Shown here piece by piece: positions 7,851 through 15,300 of a stretch of DNA of 37,250 nucleotides. A program made the position numbers and the translations under genes. Source of the stretch: Rhodospirillaceae bacterium (GTDB lineage: Bacteria > Pseudomonadota > Alphaproteobacteria > TMED109). Under the pieces are notes generated by a model. It searched no databases. It had not been told where the DNA came from and saw only the letters and a list, made by a program, of their open reading frames with translations. Each line of letters begins with the position of its first letter. The first letter of the stretch is position 1. Location of the stretch: NCBI GenBank assembly GCA_902615805.1, contig CACMQH010000011.1:1-37250 (forward strand), read 5' to 3'.

Positions 7851-9179
7851 TTAAAATCCGTATGATTTTGCAATTAATTCTATAGGATGATAAATTTTTT
7901 CCTTATTGTTTGACAGGTTTTTTTGCTCTTTAATATCTTGCAAATGCAGTCCTGCTAACGGGCACGTAGAAGCTATAATTGCATCTTCCTTAAAAACTTG
8001 CTTTGCTGCCGATAAACCAACTTTTCTTGCTGTTTTATTCCACTTTTTTTTAATACCCCAGGTGCCTCCGTGTCCTGAACATTTCTCTACGTTAACAGTT
8101 CTAGTGTTAGGTATAAGCTTTAAAATTTGAGCAGATTTTGGTCCTATGTTTTGAGCCCTGCTGTGGCAAGAACTATGTAATGTTATATTTCTATTTAAAC
8201 TTTTCATTCCATCACTTAGTCCTTTTCTATTACTTAAGTCCCATATATATTCGTCTATATCCATAGTAGATTTAGCTAACAAGGAAACATATTTGTTATC
8301 TGGACTTAATAGGGGCCAATGAGACTTTATCATTAGTGCGCATGATGCTATTGGTGCAATTACTTTAAACCCTTGATCAATTTTTTCTTTTAATTTCTTT
8401 GCTGTCTTTTCTGCCATTAATTTGACTTCGTGAACTTTTCCTTGTTCTAATTGAGGCATTTTACAGCAACCCTCATAAAAATTTTCCATATAAACTTTAT
8501 TTTTTTCTAAAACTTTAACTAAAGCTTCTCCTATTTTAGAATCGTTATAGTTAACATAGCAAGTATTGAAAATTAATACTTTTTCATTGTAGTGTTTTTT
8601 AAAATCAAACTTGTTCTTATATTTAAGAAAAAATTCTTTAAAGCTGGTTCTATTAAACCTCGGTAAAGTTGCTGTGTTATCTATCCCAAACAATAGTGAT
8701 AAAAGTTTTCTAAAAAGTATTCTTTTTTTATTCAACAAAAAATTCATTATAGTAGAAAAAAGTACTCCCATCTTTCCATTAAAATCTGTCTTAGCAATTT
8801 GAGCGTCTACCAAATTATTTTCCTTTTTATTTTCTATAGCTTTGTACCTAATAAATATGGATGGTATATCTATTGCAAACTCATGAGGCGGTACATAAGG
8901 ACAACTTACCATAAAACACATATCGCATAGTGTACATGCGTCTACAACATTTTTAAAACTGGAAGTTTCCACAGTATCTAATTCCATTGATGGAGATTCA
9001 TCAATTAAGTCAAAAAGTTTAGGAAAGCTATCACACAAGTTAAAACATCTCCTACAACTATGACAAACATCAAATTGTCTTCTTAATTCAGTATCTAAAT
9101 CTTCTTCACTCCAAAATTTAGAATCATTAATTTTTATAGCCTCACGTTCAGGCTTTCTTAAGCCACCTTCTAGAACCAT
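7851..9179 (-). CDS. (Fe-S)-binding oxidoreductase, GlpC/HdrD-like
   Basis: 442 residues. The N-terminus carries two ferredoxin-type 4Fe-4S motifs: CHSCRRCFNLC (C-x2-C-x2-C-x3-C, about residues 39-49) and CTLCDMCFMVSC (about 82-93). The C-terminal half has two CCG-type modules, with Cys groups in FNTCY...EGCCKMPQ and HSSCHSR...EKCSGHGG, as in GlpC and heterodisulfide-reductase subunit D/B. Such proteins pass electrons between a quinone or thiol pool and a partner enzyme. The partner is unknown, but the gene is directly downstream of rubrerythrin and upstream of peroxiredoxin/DUF3501, so it could supply electrons to a peroxidase. That is inference. It is soluble, with no membrane helices. Confidence 0.85.
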   Translation of the reverse strand: MVLEGGLRKPEREAIKINDSKFWSEEDLDTELRRQFDVCHSCRRCFNLCDSFPKLFDLIDESPSMELDTVETSSFKNVVDACTLCDMCFMVSCPYVPPHEFAIDIPSIFIRYKAIENKKENNLVDAQIAKTDFNGKMGVLFSTIMNFLLNKKRILFRKLLSLLFGIDNTATLPRFNRTSFKEFFLKYKNKFDFKKHYNEKVLIFNTCYVNYNDSKIGEALVKVLEKNKVYMENFYEGCCKMPQLEQGKVHEVKLMAEKTAKKLKEKIDQGFKVIAPIASCALMIKSHWPLLSPDNKYVSLLAKSTMDIDEYIWDLSNRKGLSDGMKSLNRNITLHSSCHSRAQNIGPKSAQILKLIPNTRTVNVEKCSGHGGTWGIKKKWNKTARKVGLSAAKQVFKEDAIIASTCPLAGLHLQDIKEQKNLSNNKEKIYHPIELIAKSYGF

Positions 9180-9220
9180 ATTATTCTCTTAAATTAAATT
9201 ATTAAGTAAGCCAGTAAATG

Positions 9221-9252
9221 AGTGTCGTATATTTAAGTTAATATACGACACT
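9221..9252 (-). other. 13-bp perfect hairpin after the rubrerythrin stop codon
   Basis: Bases 9221-9233 (AGTGTCGTATATT) and 9240-9252 are perfect inverted complements around a 6-base loop. It begins 5 bases beyond the rubrerythrin stop, between that gene and the Fe-S oxidoreductase. On the transcribed minus strand it is followed by CATTTACTGG, not a U-run, so it is not a classic intrinsic terminator. It may be a 3' stabiliser or processing site that separates rubrerythrin mRNA levels from the genes downstream. Function is inferred. Confidence 0.7.
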
Positions 9253-9257
9253 ATTAT

Positions 9258-9677
9258 TTATTCTGACAACGTGTCTAATGCCTTTTGAAACCTTCCTGCA
9301 TGACTTCTTTCAGCTTTAGCAAGAGTTTCAAACCAGTCTGCAATTTCTTCAAAACCTTCTTCTCTGGCTGTTCTTGCCATACCAGGGTACATATCAGTGT
9401 ATTCATGAGTTTCACCTGCAATGGCAGCTTTTAAATTATCAGCAGTTGAACCTATTGGCTCGCCGGTTGCAGGATCTCCAACCTCAGCCAAAAATTCCAA
9501 ATGACCAAATGCATGGCCTGTTTCACCTTCTGCTGTTGAACGAAAAACTGCAGCAGCATCGTTAAAACCTTCAACATCTGCTTTTGATGCAAAATACAAA
9601 TATCTTCTATTAGCTTGTGACTCACCAGCAAAAGCTGCTTTTAAGTTTTCCATTGTTTTACTTTCTGATAATGACAT
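9258..9677 (-). CDS. Rubrerythrin (diiron domain only)
   Basis: 139 residues of the ferritin-like rubrerythrin fold, reducing hydrogen peroxide at a diiron site. Metal ligands are visible in four helices: E19 ([10 protein letters not shown]), E52-x2-H55, E89 (AGETHEY) and E123-x2-H126 (AERSHAGRF). The duplicated GExQA/GETHE pattern is typical. The usual C-terminal rubredoxin domain with two CxxC pairs is absent: the protein contains no cysteine. It therefore needs an external electron donor, and the downstream Fe-S oxidoreductase is a candidate. Codons are more biased and GC-richer than neighbours, suggesting high expression. A good Shine-Dalgarno (AAGGA) precedes ATG. Two Irr-box-like palindromes lie upstream. 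Confidence 0.93.
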   Translation of the reverse strand: MSLSESKTMENLKAAFAGESQANRRYLYFASKADVEGFNDAAAVFRSTAEGETGHAFGHLEFLAEVGDPATGEPIGSTADNLKAAIAGETHEYTDMYPGMARTAREEGFEEIADWFETLAKAERSHAGRFQKALDTLSE

Positions 9678-9725
9678 ATCTTTCCTTTCTATATGATTAA
9701 TGTATATAGTACGTTTAATCTCTAC

Positions 9726-9742
9726 TTTAGATCATTTCTAAA
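9726..9742. promoter_or_regulatory. Irr-box (iron control element)-like palindrome upstream of rubrerythrin
   Basis: TTTAGATCATTTCTAAA matches the published alphaproteobacterial iron control element TTTAGAANNNTTCTAAA at 13 of 14 defined positions. It lies about 49-65 bases before the rubrerythrin ATG and just downstream of a minus-strand TATAAT (9757 to 9752). That placement would let a bound regulator block transcription. No clear -35 is seen for that TATAAT. The gene for an Irr-type regulator is directly upstream. Confidence 0.7.
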
Positions 9743-9803
9743 ATAAAATTTATTATAATTTCAAAGAAAGACAACCTATAATTGCTATAGAGAAAACTTA
9801 TAG

Positions 9804-9820
9804 TTTAGAACTATTCTAAT
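9804..9820. promoter_or_regulatory. Second Irr-box-like palindrome, overlapping the irr stop codon
   Basis: TTTAGAACTATTCTAAT also matches TTTAGAANNNTTCTAAA at 13 of 14 positions (last base differs). It spans the stop codon of the Irr gene, 62 bases upstream of the first box, so the pair brackets the rubrerythrin promoter region. Two boxes 78 bases apart centre to centre could allow looping or cooperative binding, which is inference. Confidence 0.6.
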
Positions 9821-10214
9821 CTTTTTTAATATTGATAATAATATCAACTGATTTTATTATTTTTCCATTTGGTGCTTTTGGAAACTTGGAAAAATTTATT
9901 GCTTTTTCTTGAATATCAACTAACTCATCTTCTTCTTCATCGTAAAAGTGATGGTGTTTAGATAAATTAGTGTCAAACCACATCTTATCATTTTTCACCA
10001 TAACTTTTTTTAAAAACCCTCTATTTGATAGCTCATTTAAATTGTTATAGATAGTTGCCCTAGAAATAAAAATTTTATTTTTAACCATTAATTTTTCCAA
10101 AGAGTATGCCGTAACATGCACTTCTTTTTTTCTAAGTAAGATTTCTGTTATTGCAACTCTTTGTAATGTAGGTCTTAACTTCAGTTTTTTTAATATTTCT
10201 TTTGCTTTTTTCAT
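9816..10214 (-). CDS. irr: Iron-responsive transcriptional regulator Irr (Fur superfamily)
   Basis: 132 residues with a winged-helix DNA-binding half (LRPTLQRVAITEILL, then SRATIYNNLNELSNRGFL) and a metal-binding half. The triple histidine HHH at residues 87-89, in SKHHHFYDEEEDELVDI, is the Irr hallmark (haem/metal sensing) and separates it from Fur, Mur, Zur and PerR. Irr represses iron-using and iron-storing genes when iron and haem are low. It lies after the nitronate monooxygenase-like gene (11-base gap) and upstream of rubrerythrin, whose promoter region carries two Irr-box-like sites, one overlapping this gene's stop. It is probably read from pnp-side promoters. Confidence 0.88.
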   Translation of the reverse strand: MKKAKEILKKLKLRPTLQRVAITEILLRKKEVHVTAYSLEKLMVKNKIFISRATIYNNLNELSNRGFLKKVMVKNDKMWFDTNLSKHHHFYDEEEDELVDIQEKAINFSKFPKAPNGKIIKSVDIIINIKKD

Positions 10215-10225
10215 ATTATTGTTTT

Positions 10226-11638
10226 TTATTCCCCTGTAACTATTCTTTCTATAAGTTGTTTTACAGTCGGTATAAATTTATTAGAATAAAAAGGATCTTT
10301 ACCAAACCTCCACGCATTATGTCCAGCAAACATCAATTCATTATCAACTTCGTTGTCATGAGCAACATTCTGTAGAGTTTTTTGTATACAAAAACTTCTA
10401 GGGTCAACCAACTTTCCGGTTGAATACTTATCACTATCTTTCCAACTTGAAAACTTACATTGACTCAAGCAACCCATACAATCTGTTTGGTCTTTTTTGA
10501 TTTCAGCTGCTTTTTCCTTTGAAACCATTATAAAAGAATCATCGGGTGTTTTAAGAGGCTCACTGAAACCTTGTTTAGATAAGCTTAAAATTTTATCAAC
10601 ATCTTTACTATTTACTAAAAAAGATTTTTCTTTATTACCTAATTTTATACCTTGTATTTTTTCTTTACTTTCAACAGAATTATTTTTAGAAAAAAATTTA
10701 AATTCTCTTTCTACTCTAGTCATTAACTCCTTTATAAAAGGATTTTTTACAGCAGAGGAATAAAACCCTGTAGGGCTAAATCTGTGCAGTTTTATATCTC
10801 CTTTTTTTAAAGTAAACAATCTATCCTTCCAAGCTTTTGGTATAGGACTTTCTTTCGTTAATAATGGTCTGGTGCCAAATTGAAAAACTATGGGACCTAA
10901 TTCAGGATTATCTATCCAGTCACTCCACTCTGATAAATGCCATACACCACCTGCCATAACTATTGGAACATTATTTAGGCCTACGCTCCTCATAAATTTT
11001 CTCAATAAACTTACTCTCTCATAAGGAGCTTCTGGCTTGTTAGGATCCTCGACATTTGATAGTCCATTATGTCCTCCTGCTAGCCATGGATCTTCATAAA
11101 CTACTCCACCTAATTTTGGAACAAAGTTCTTATAAGCTCTTAGAAATAAAATTTTAAAAGCTCTTGCAGAAGAAACTATTGGATAGTAGAAAATATTAAA
11201 CTTAGAAGCAATTTCTGCTAGTCTATAAGGCATACCTGCTCCGCAAGTAACTCCATGTACAAGTCCTTTTGTTTTTTCCAAAACACTTTCTAAGATTTTC
11301 TGAGCGCCCCCCATTTCCCATAAAATATTTACATGAATCCTTCCTTTTCCAGAAGATACCTCATGAGCTATTTGGGCTTGCTTTATACCACCTTTTATAC
11401 CATAGTTTATTAACTCTTGATGCCTTTCTTTTCTATTTCTTCCCTTATAAATTTGTCTAATTATACTACCGTCATCCCTGTAATCATCAGGGTTAACTCC
11501 AGAAAAAGTACCAACCCCTCCTGCTGCCGCCCAGCTACCAGAAGACAAACCGTTGGAAACAGCTACTCCTTTACCTCCCTCTATTAAAGGAAGAACTTCT
11601 TTGCCAGAAATTAATACTGAATTTAAATTTTTCAACAA
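10226..11638 (-). CDS. Nitronate monooxygenase-like flavoprotein with C-terminal Cys cluster
   Basis: About 470 residues of the nitronate monooxygenase/2-nitropropane dioxygenase family, an FMN TIM barrel. Visible blocks are GGKGVAVSNG near the start, GAGMP (134-138), EDPWLAGGHNG (182-192) and VPIVMAGGV (224-232), which form the flavin phosphate site. The C-terminus carries a less usual extension with C387-x2-C390-x3-C394-x22-C417, suggesting an iron-sulfur or zinc site. The start is TTG; a TTG one codon upstream is equally possible. Both follow a purine-rich AGGAAAGGA. It lies 25 bases after pnp and before irr. The substrate is unknown; family members oxidise nitronates or act as other FMN oxidoreductases. 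Confidence 0.8.
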   Translation of the reverse strand: MLKNLNSVLISGKEVLPLIEGGKGVAVSNGLSSGSWAAAGGVGTFSGVNPDDYRDDGSIIRQIYKGRNRKERHQELINYGIKGGIKQAQIAHEVSSGKGRIHVNILWEMGGAQKILESVLEKTKGLVHGVTCGAGMPYRLAEIASKFNIFYYPIVSSARAFKILFLRAYKNFVPKLGGVVYEDPWLAGGHNGLSNVEDPNKPEAPYERVSLLRKFMRSVGLNNVPIVMAGGVWHLSEWSDWIDNPELGPIVFQFGTRPLLTKESPIPKAWKDRLFTLKKGDIKLHRFSPTGFYSSAVKNPFIKELMTRVEREFKFFSKNNSVESKEKIQGIKLGNKEKSFLVNSKDVDKILSLSKQGFSEPLKTPDDSFIMVSKEKAAEIKKDQTDCMGCLSQCKFSSWKDSDKYSTGKLVDPRSFCIQKTLQNVAHDNEVDNELMFAGHNAWRFGKDPFYSNKFIPTVKQLIERIVTGE

Positions 11639-11663
11639 ATTTTCTAAATTCCTTTCCTATTTG

Positions 11664-13736
11664 TTAATCAACATCTTTTATGCTTAATTTAACTTTTCCT
11701 CTTCTATCAAAACCAATTACTTTAACAGATACCTCATCGCCCTCTTGAACTATATCAGTGACCTTTTCTACTCTTTCCTCAGATAGAGCGCTTATATGCA
11801 CTAGTCCATCTTTTTTACCCAAAAAATTAACAAAAGCTCCAAAATCCATTATCTTTACTACCTTGCCTTTATATACTTTGCCTTCTTCAGGCTCATCAAT
11901 TATATCATGGATTAACTGTTTTGCCTTATCAATATTTTCTTGATCACTTGAAGCTATTTTTATTATTCCATCATCATTAATATCAACTTTAGCTCCTGAG
12001 ATTTCAACTATTTCTCTAATAACTTTTCCACCTGTTCCTATAACTTCTCTAATTTTCTCTTTTTTAACAGTCATAGTAACCATTTTAGGAGCATACTTAT
12101 TCATCTTAGGGTTAGGCTTGCTAATTTCTTTATCCATAGTCTTTAAAATAGTTTCTCTTCCTTTTTTAGCTTGCTTTAAGGCATCTGACATTATTTTTTT
12201 TGTTATTGAGTCTATCTTTATATCCATTTGTAAGGATGTTATCCCATCTTTAGTTCCGGCCACTTTAAAGTCCATATCTCCAAGATGATCTTCATCACCT
12301 AAAATATCTGATAATACTACAAACTTATCTCCTTCTTTAATTAAACCCATAGCTATTCCTGCTACTTGTTTTTTAATTGGAACTCCTGCATTCAATAAAG
12401 CTAAAGAACTGCCACATACAGTAGCCATAGAAGAGGATCCATTAGACTCCGTAATTTCAGAAACTATACGAAGCGTATATGGAAATTCTTCTGCACTTGG
12501 AAGTAATGGATTTATTGCCCTCCAAGCTAATTTTCCATGTCCTATTTCTCTTCTTCCTGTACCTCCCATTCTACCTGCTTCTCCTACAGAAAAAGGTGGA
12601 AAATTATAATGCAACATGAATTTTTCTTTAGACATCCCATCAAGAGAGTCAACCATTTGTTCATCATCTGAAGTACCTAAAGTTAGAGATACAAGTGCTT
12701 GAGTTTCTCCTCTAGTAAATAAAGCTGACCCATGCGACCTAGATAATAAACCAGTTTCACAATCTATTTGTCTTACATCTGCAACCCCTCTACCATCAAT
12801 TCTGTTTTTAGTTTTCAGTAACTTATTCCTAACAAAATTTTTCTGGAATTTATAATATGCCTGACTTAATCGATTAATATCTGCTTCATTTTCTTCTGCT
12901 ATCTCATCAATTTTAGTTTTAATATTTTTAAGAGCATTTGATCTATCAGCTTTCTCTTTAATCTGATAGGCTTTATCTAAATCTTTAGTAAGATTATCCT
13001 CTATCAATTTACTTTCTTCAGCTAGGTCTATTTTATTAAGCACCCAAGGATCTTTTGCTGTTTCCTTTGCTAAGTCTATAATTAAATTTAAAACTTCTAT
13101 GTAAGATTTTTTTCCAAACTCTACAGCTTCTAGCATAATATCTTCACTTAATTCATTTGCTTCGGACTCAACCATCAATACACCTTTTTTTGTGCCAGCT
13201 ACTACTAAGTCTAATTCGCTTTCTAACATTTCCTCATTTGTAGGATTTAAAACCAACTTATCTTTAATTCTAGCTACCCTCGTAGAAGCTATCGGGCCTA
13301 AAAATGGAATTCCCGATATGGTAAGCGCTGCAGAGGCAGCAATTATTGCAGGAATGTCAGCATTATTCTCATTATCATAATTGATCACTTGACATATAAC
13401 CTGAACCTCATTTTTAAAGCCTTCAGGAAAAAGAGGTCTAATTGGTCTATCTATTAATCTAGAAGTAAGTGTTTCTTTATCACTAGGCCTTCCTTCTCTT
13501 TTTAAATATCCTCCTGGAATTTTACCAGCTGAATAAAATTTTTCAATATAGTGAACTGTAAGTGGAAAAAAGTCATTAGTTCCATCATTTTCCTTAACTC
13601 CGACTGCTGTAGCTAAGACTTGTGTTTCTCCATAAGTCACTATCACCGCACCATCAGCCTGCCTTGCAATTTTACCTGTTTCTATCGTTAGTTCTCTTCC
13701 TCCCCATTGCAAGGATTTTCTAGTAATTTCAAACAT
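11664..13736 (-). CDS. pnp: Polyribonucleotide nucleotidyltransferase (PNPase)
   Basis: 690 residues: phosphorolytic 3'-5' exonuclease, a core of the RNA degradosome. It opens with the first RNase PH-like domain ([16 protein letters not shown]). The second core domain contains [21 protein letters not shown] and the catalytic [13 protein letters not shown] domain follows with [15 protein letters not shown] (GxxG). The S1 domain is at the C-terminus ([17 protein letters not shown]). The length is close to the usual 690-715, with only the variable C-terminal tail short. It is the last conserved gene of the nusA-infB-rbfA-truB-rpsO-pnp series, 25 bases after rpsO. Confidence 0.97.
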   Translation of the reverse strand: MFEITRKSLQWGGRELTIETGKIARQADGAVIVTYGETQVLATAVGVKENDGTNDFFPLTVHYIEKFYSAGKIPGGYLKREGRPSDKETLTSRLIDRPIRPLFPEGFKNEVQVICQVINYDNENNADIPAIIAASAALTISGIPFLGPIASTRVARIKDKLVLNPTNEEMLESELDLVVAGTKKGVLMVESEANELSEDIMLEAVEFGKKSYIEVLNLIIDLAKETAKDPWVLNKIDLAEESKLIEDNLTKDLDKAYQIKEKADRSNALKNIKTKIDEIAEENEADINRLSQAYYKFQKNFVRNKLLKTKNRIDGRGVADVRQIDCETGLLSRSHGSALFTRGETQALVSLTLGTSDDEQMVDSLDGMSKEKFMLHYNFPPFSVGEAGRMGGTGRREIGHGKLAWRAINPLLPSAEEFPYTLRIVSEITESNGSSSMATVCGSSLALLNAGVPIKKQVAGIAMGLIKEGDKFVVLSDILGDEDHLGDMDFKVAGTKDGITSLQMDIKIDSITKKIMSDALKQAKKGRETILKTMDKEISKPNPKMNKYAPKMVTMTVKKEKIREVIGTGGKVIREIVEISGAKVDINDDGIIKIASSDQENIDKAKQLIHDIIDEPEEGKVYKGKVVKIMDFGAFVNFLGKKDGLVHISALSEERVEKVTDIVQEGDEVSVKVIGFDRRGKVKLSIKDVD

Positions 13737-13761
13737 TTTTTTTCCTTAATTTATATTTTAA

Positions 13762-14031
13762 TTATTTTCTTAGACCTAATTTTTTAATAAGCGCTTGATA
13801 CCCTTCTTCATTTTTGACTTTAAGATACTTCAAAAGCTTTCTCCTATTATTAATCATTCCTAATAAGCCTCTTCTAGAATGATGGTCTTTTTTATGGATT
13901 TTAAAGTGTTCACTTAACTCATTGATTTTCTTTGTCAACAAAGCAACTTGTACCTCTGTTGACCCCGTATCTGTATTATTTTTCCCAAAATCCTTAACTA
14001 TTTCTTTCTTTTCATTGACATTCATTGTCAC
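13762..14031 (-). CDS. rpsO: 30S ribosomal protein S15
   Basis: 89 residues; the core [44 protein letters not shown] and final LIKKLGLRK are those of S15, which binds 16S rRNA h20-h22 early in assembly of the 30S platform. The GTG at 14031 gives the usual 89-residue length. An ATG six bases further in (14025) is an alternative, and a strong GGAGG lies 4 bases before the GTG and 10 before the ATG. rpsO sits between truB and pnp, the classic order in which rpsO and pnp share transcripts. Confidence 0.96.
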   Translation of the reverse strand: MTMNVNEKKEIVKDFGKNNTDTGSTEVQVALLTKKINELSEHFKIHKKDHHSRRGLLGMINNRRKLLKYLKVKNEEGYQALIKKLGLRK

Positions 14032-14045
14032 TTATCCTCCAAAAC

Positions 14046-14951
14046 TTAATTATTAAAGTTACGTCGTGGTATAATATACCCTTTTTTTAAATTAGCAATA
14101 GAAACTAATTGAGAATTACACTTTATCAAAAAAATACTATCTCTTGCTTCATTATTATTGAACTCACTTAAAAAAACTATTTTACCATCTTTTAACATAT
14201 CTGAATATTTTTTTTCCAATTTTATTTCTTTAAAATTTTTCAGAACATAATCAACTGGCAATAATTTATTATAAAAATTTTGTATATTAGAGTTAACAAT
14301 TTTGTCAAAGCTTATGGATTTAGAAATGCAAAAGTAAGAATTTTTTAATCTTACTATACTAGATGCATATCCTAATGTTCCTAATTTTTTAGATAAATCT
14401 CTTGCTAATGACCTAACATAGGTTCCCGGGCCACAACTTACTAAGAATTGTGCTTTATTTTTATTGATAAACTTTAATAGTTCAAATTTGATAACTTTAA
14501 TTCTTTTTGAATTAATTTCAAATTTTTCATTTTTTCTTGCTAGCTGGTATGCTCTTTTACCATTTACTTTTACTGCAGAAAATATGGGAGGTGTCTGATC
14601 AATATTACCCATAAAGTATTTTTTTATAGTTGGTTTTATTTCAGCTATATTTGGTCTAGCATTTGTTTCACGAAGCACTTTACCTGCTTTATCACAAGTA
14701 TCTGTTTCTTTCCCCCAATTTATAAAAAATGAATATGACTTCTGGGTACAAGTTATAAATTGTATTGTTTTAGTAGCTTCTCCTAAAGCTAGAGGTAGTA
14801 CCCCTGATGCCAATGGATCTAAAGTGCCATAATGACCTATTTTTTTAATATTAAATTTTTTTTTTAATGTCCTAACTATATGTGAAGAAGTATATCCTTG
14901 CTCTTTGAATACATTCAGCCAGCCATTTATTGTAAAACGACCTTCATTCAT
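14046..14951 (-). CDS. truB: tRNA pseudouridine(55) synthase TruB
   Basis: 301 residues. TruB makes pseudouridine 55 in the T-loop of tRNAs. The signature motif I/II blocks are present: KKIGHYGTLDPLASGVLPLALGEATK, with the catalytic aspartate in GTLDPLA at about residue 43; the KAYSF-like KSYSFFINWGKETDTCD; QTPPIFSAVKVNGKRAYQLARK; and VSCGPGTYVRSLARDLSKKLGT. The start ATG overlaps the rbfA stop by four bases (ATGA). rpsO follows after 14 bases. Nothing unusual beyond a divergent C-terminal PUA-like part. Confidence 0.95.
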   Translation of the reverse strand: MNEGRFTINGWLNVFKEQGYTSSHIVRTLKKKFNIKKIGHYGTLDPLASGVLPLALGEATKTIQFITCTQKSYSFFINWGKETDTCDKAGKVLRETNARPNIAEIKPTIKKYFMGNIDQTPPIFSAVKVNGKRAYQLARKNEKFEINSKRIKVIKFELLKFINKNKAQFLVSCGPGTYVRSLARDLSKKLGTLGYASSIVRLKNSYFCISKSISFDKIVNSNIQNFYNKLLPVDYVLKNFKEIKLEKKYSDMLKDGKIVFLSEFNNNEARDSIFLIKCNSQLVSIANLKKGYIIPRRNFNN

Positions 14952-15292
14952 TTTTCATTTATTATTTTATTTATTAAAGAAGCTCTTTTATGCACTAAGT
15001 CAGGAAAAAACTTCAATCTCGGCGTATATTTAGTTTTAATTTCTTTAGATACCAATTTAGAAAATAAATTTGAATTATTATTAAGCTCTTCCGTAACCTT
15101 CTCCGCATTTCCTCCTATGGAACTTACAAAAACTCTAGCATATTTTAAATCTTTTGATGGCCTCACTTCTGTAATAGTTACAATAACATTTTTAAGATGT
15201 TTAATATAAAGTTCATTAGATATTAGATGCTTAGAAAGTATCGCTCGTATATTCTCTCCTACTCTTAACAATCTATTATCATTAGTTTTCAA
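14948..15292 (-). CDS. rbfA: Ribosome-binding factor A
   Basis: 114 residues, the usual RbfA length. It is a KH-type 30S maturation factor needed for 16S 5' end processing and cold growth. Family features are RLLRVGENIRAILSKHL at the N-terminus, ITEVRPSKDLKYARVFVSSIGG in the middle and KYTPRLKFFPD near the end. It lies 8 bases downstream of infB and overlaps truB by four bases. Confidence 0.93.
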   Translation of the reverse strand: MKTNDNRLLRVGENIRAILSKHLISNELYIKHLKNVIVTITEVRPSKDLKYARVFVSSIGGNAEKVTEELNNNSNLFSKLVSKEIKTKYTPRLKFFPDLVHKRASLINKIINEK

Positions 15293-15300
15293 TATTCACC

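Noticed and set aside
9374-9565. Plus-strand ORF inside rubrerythrin, and similar antisense ORFs over pnp, infB, nusA and mutS
   Set aside because: They mirror the codon structure of well-supported genes on the other strand, with no ribosome binding sites or recognisable protein features.
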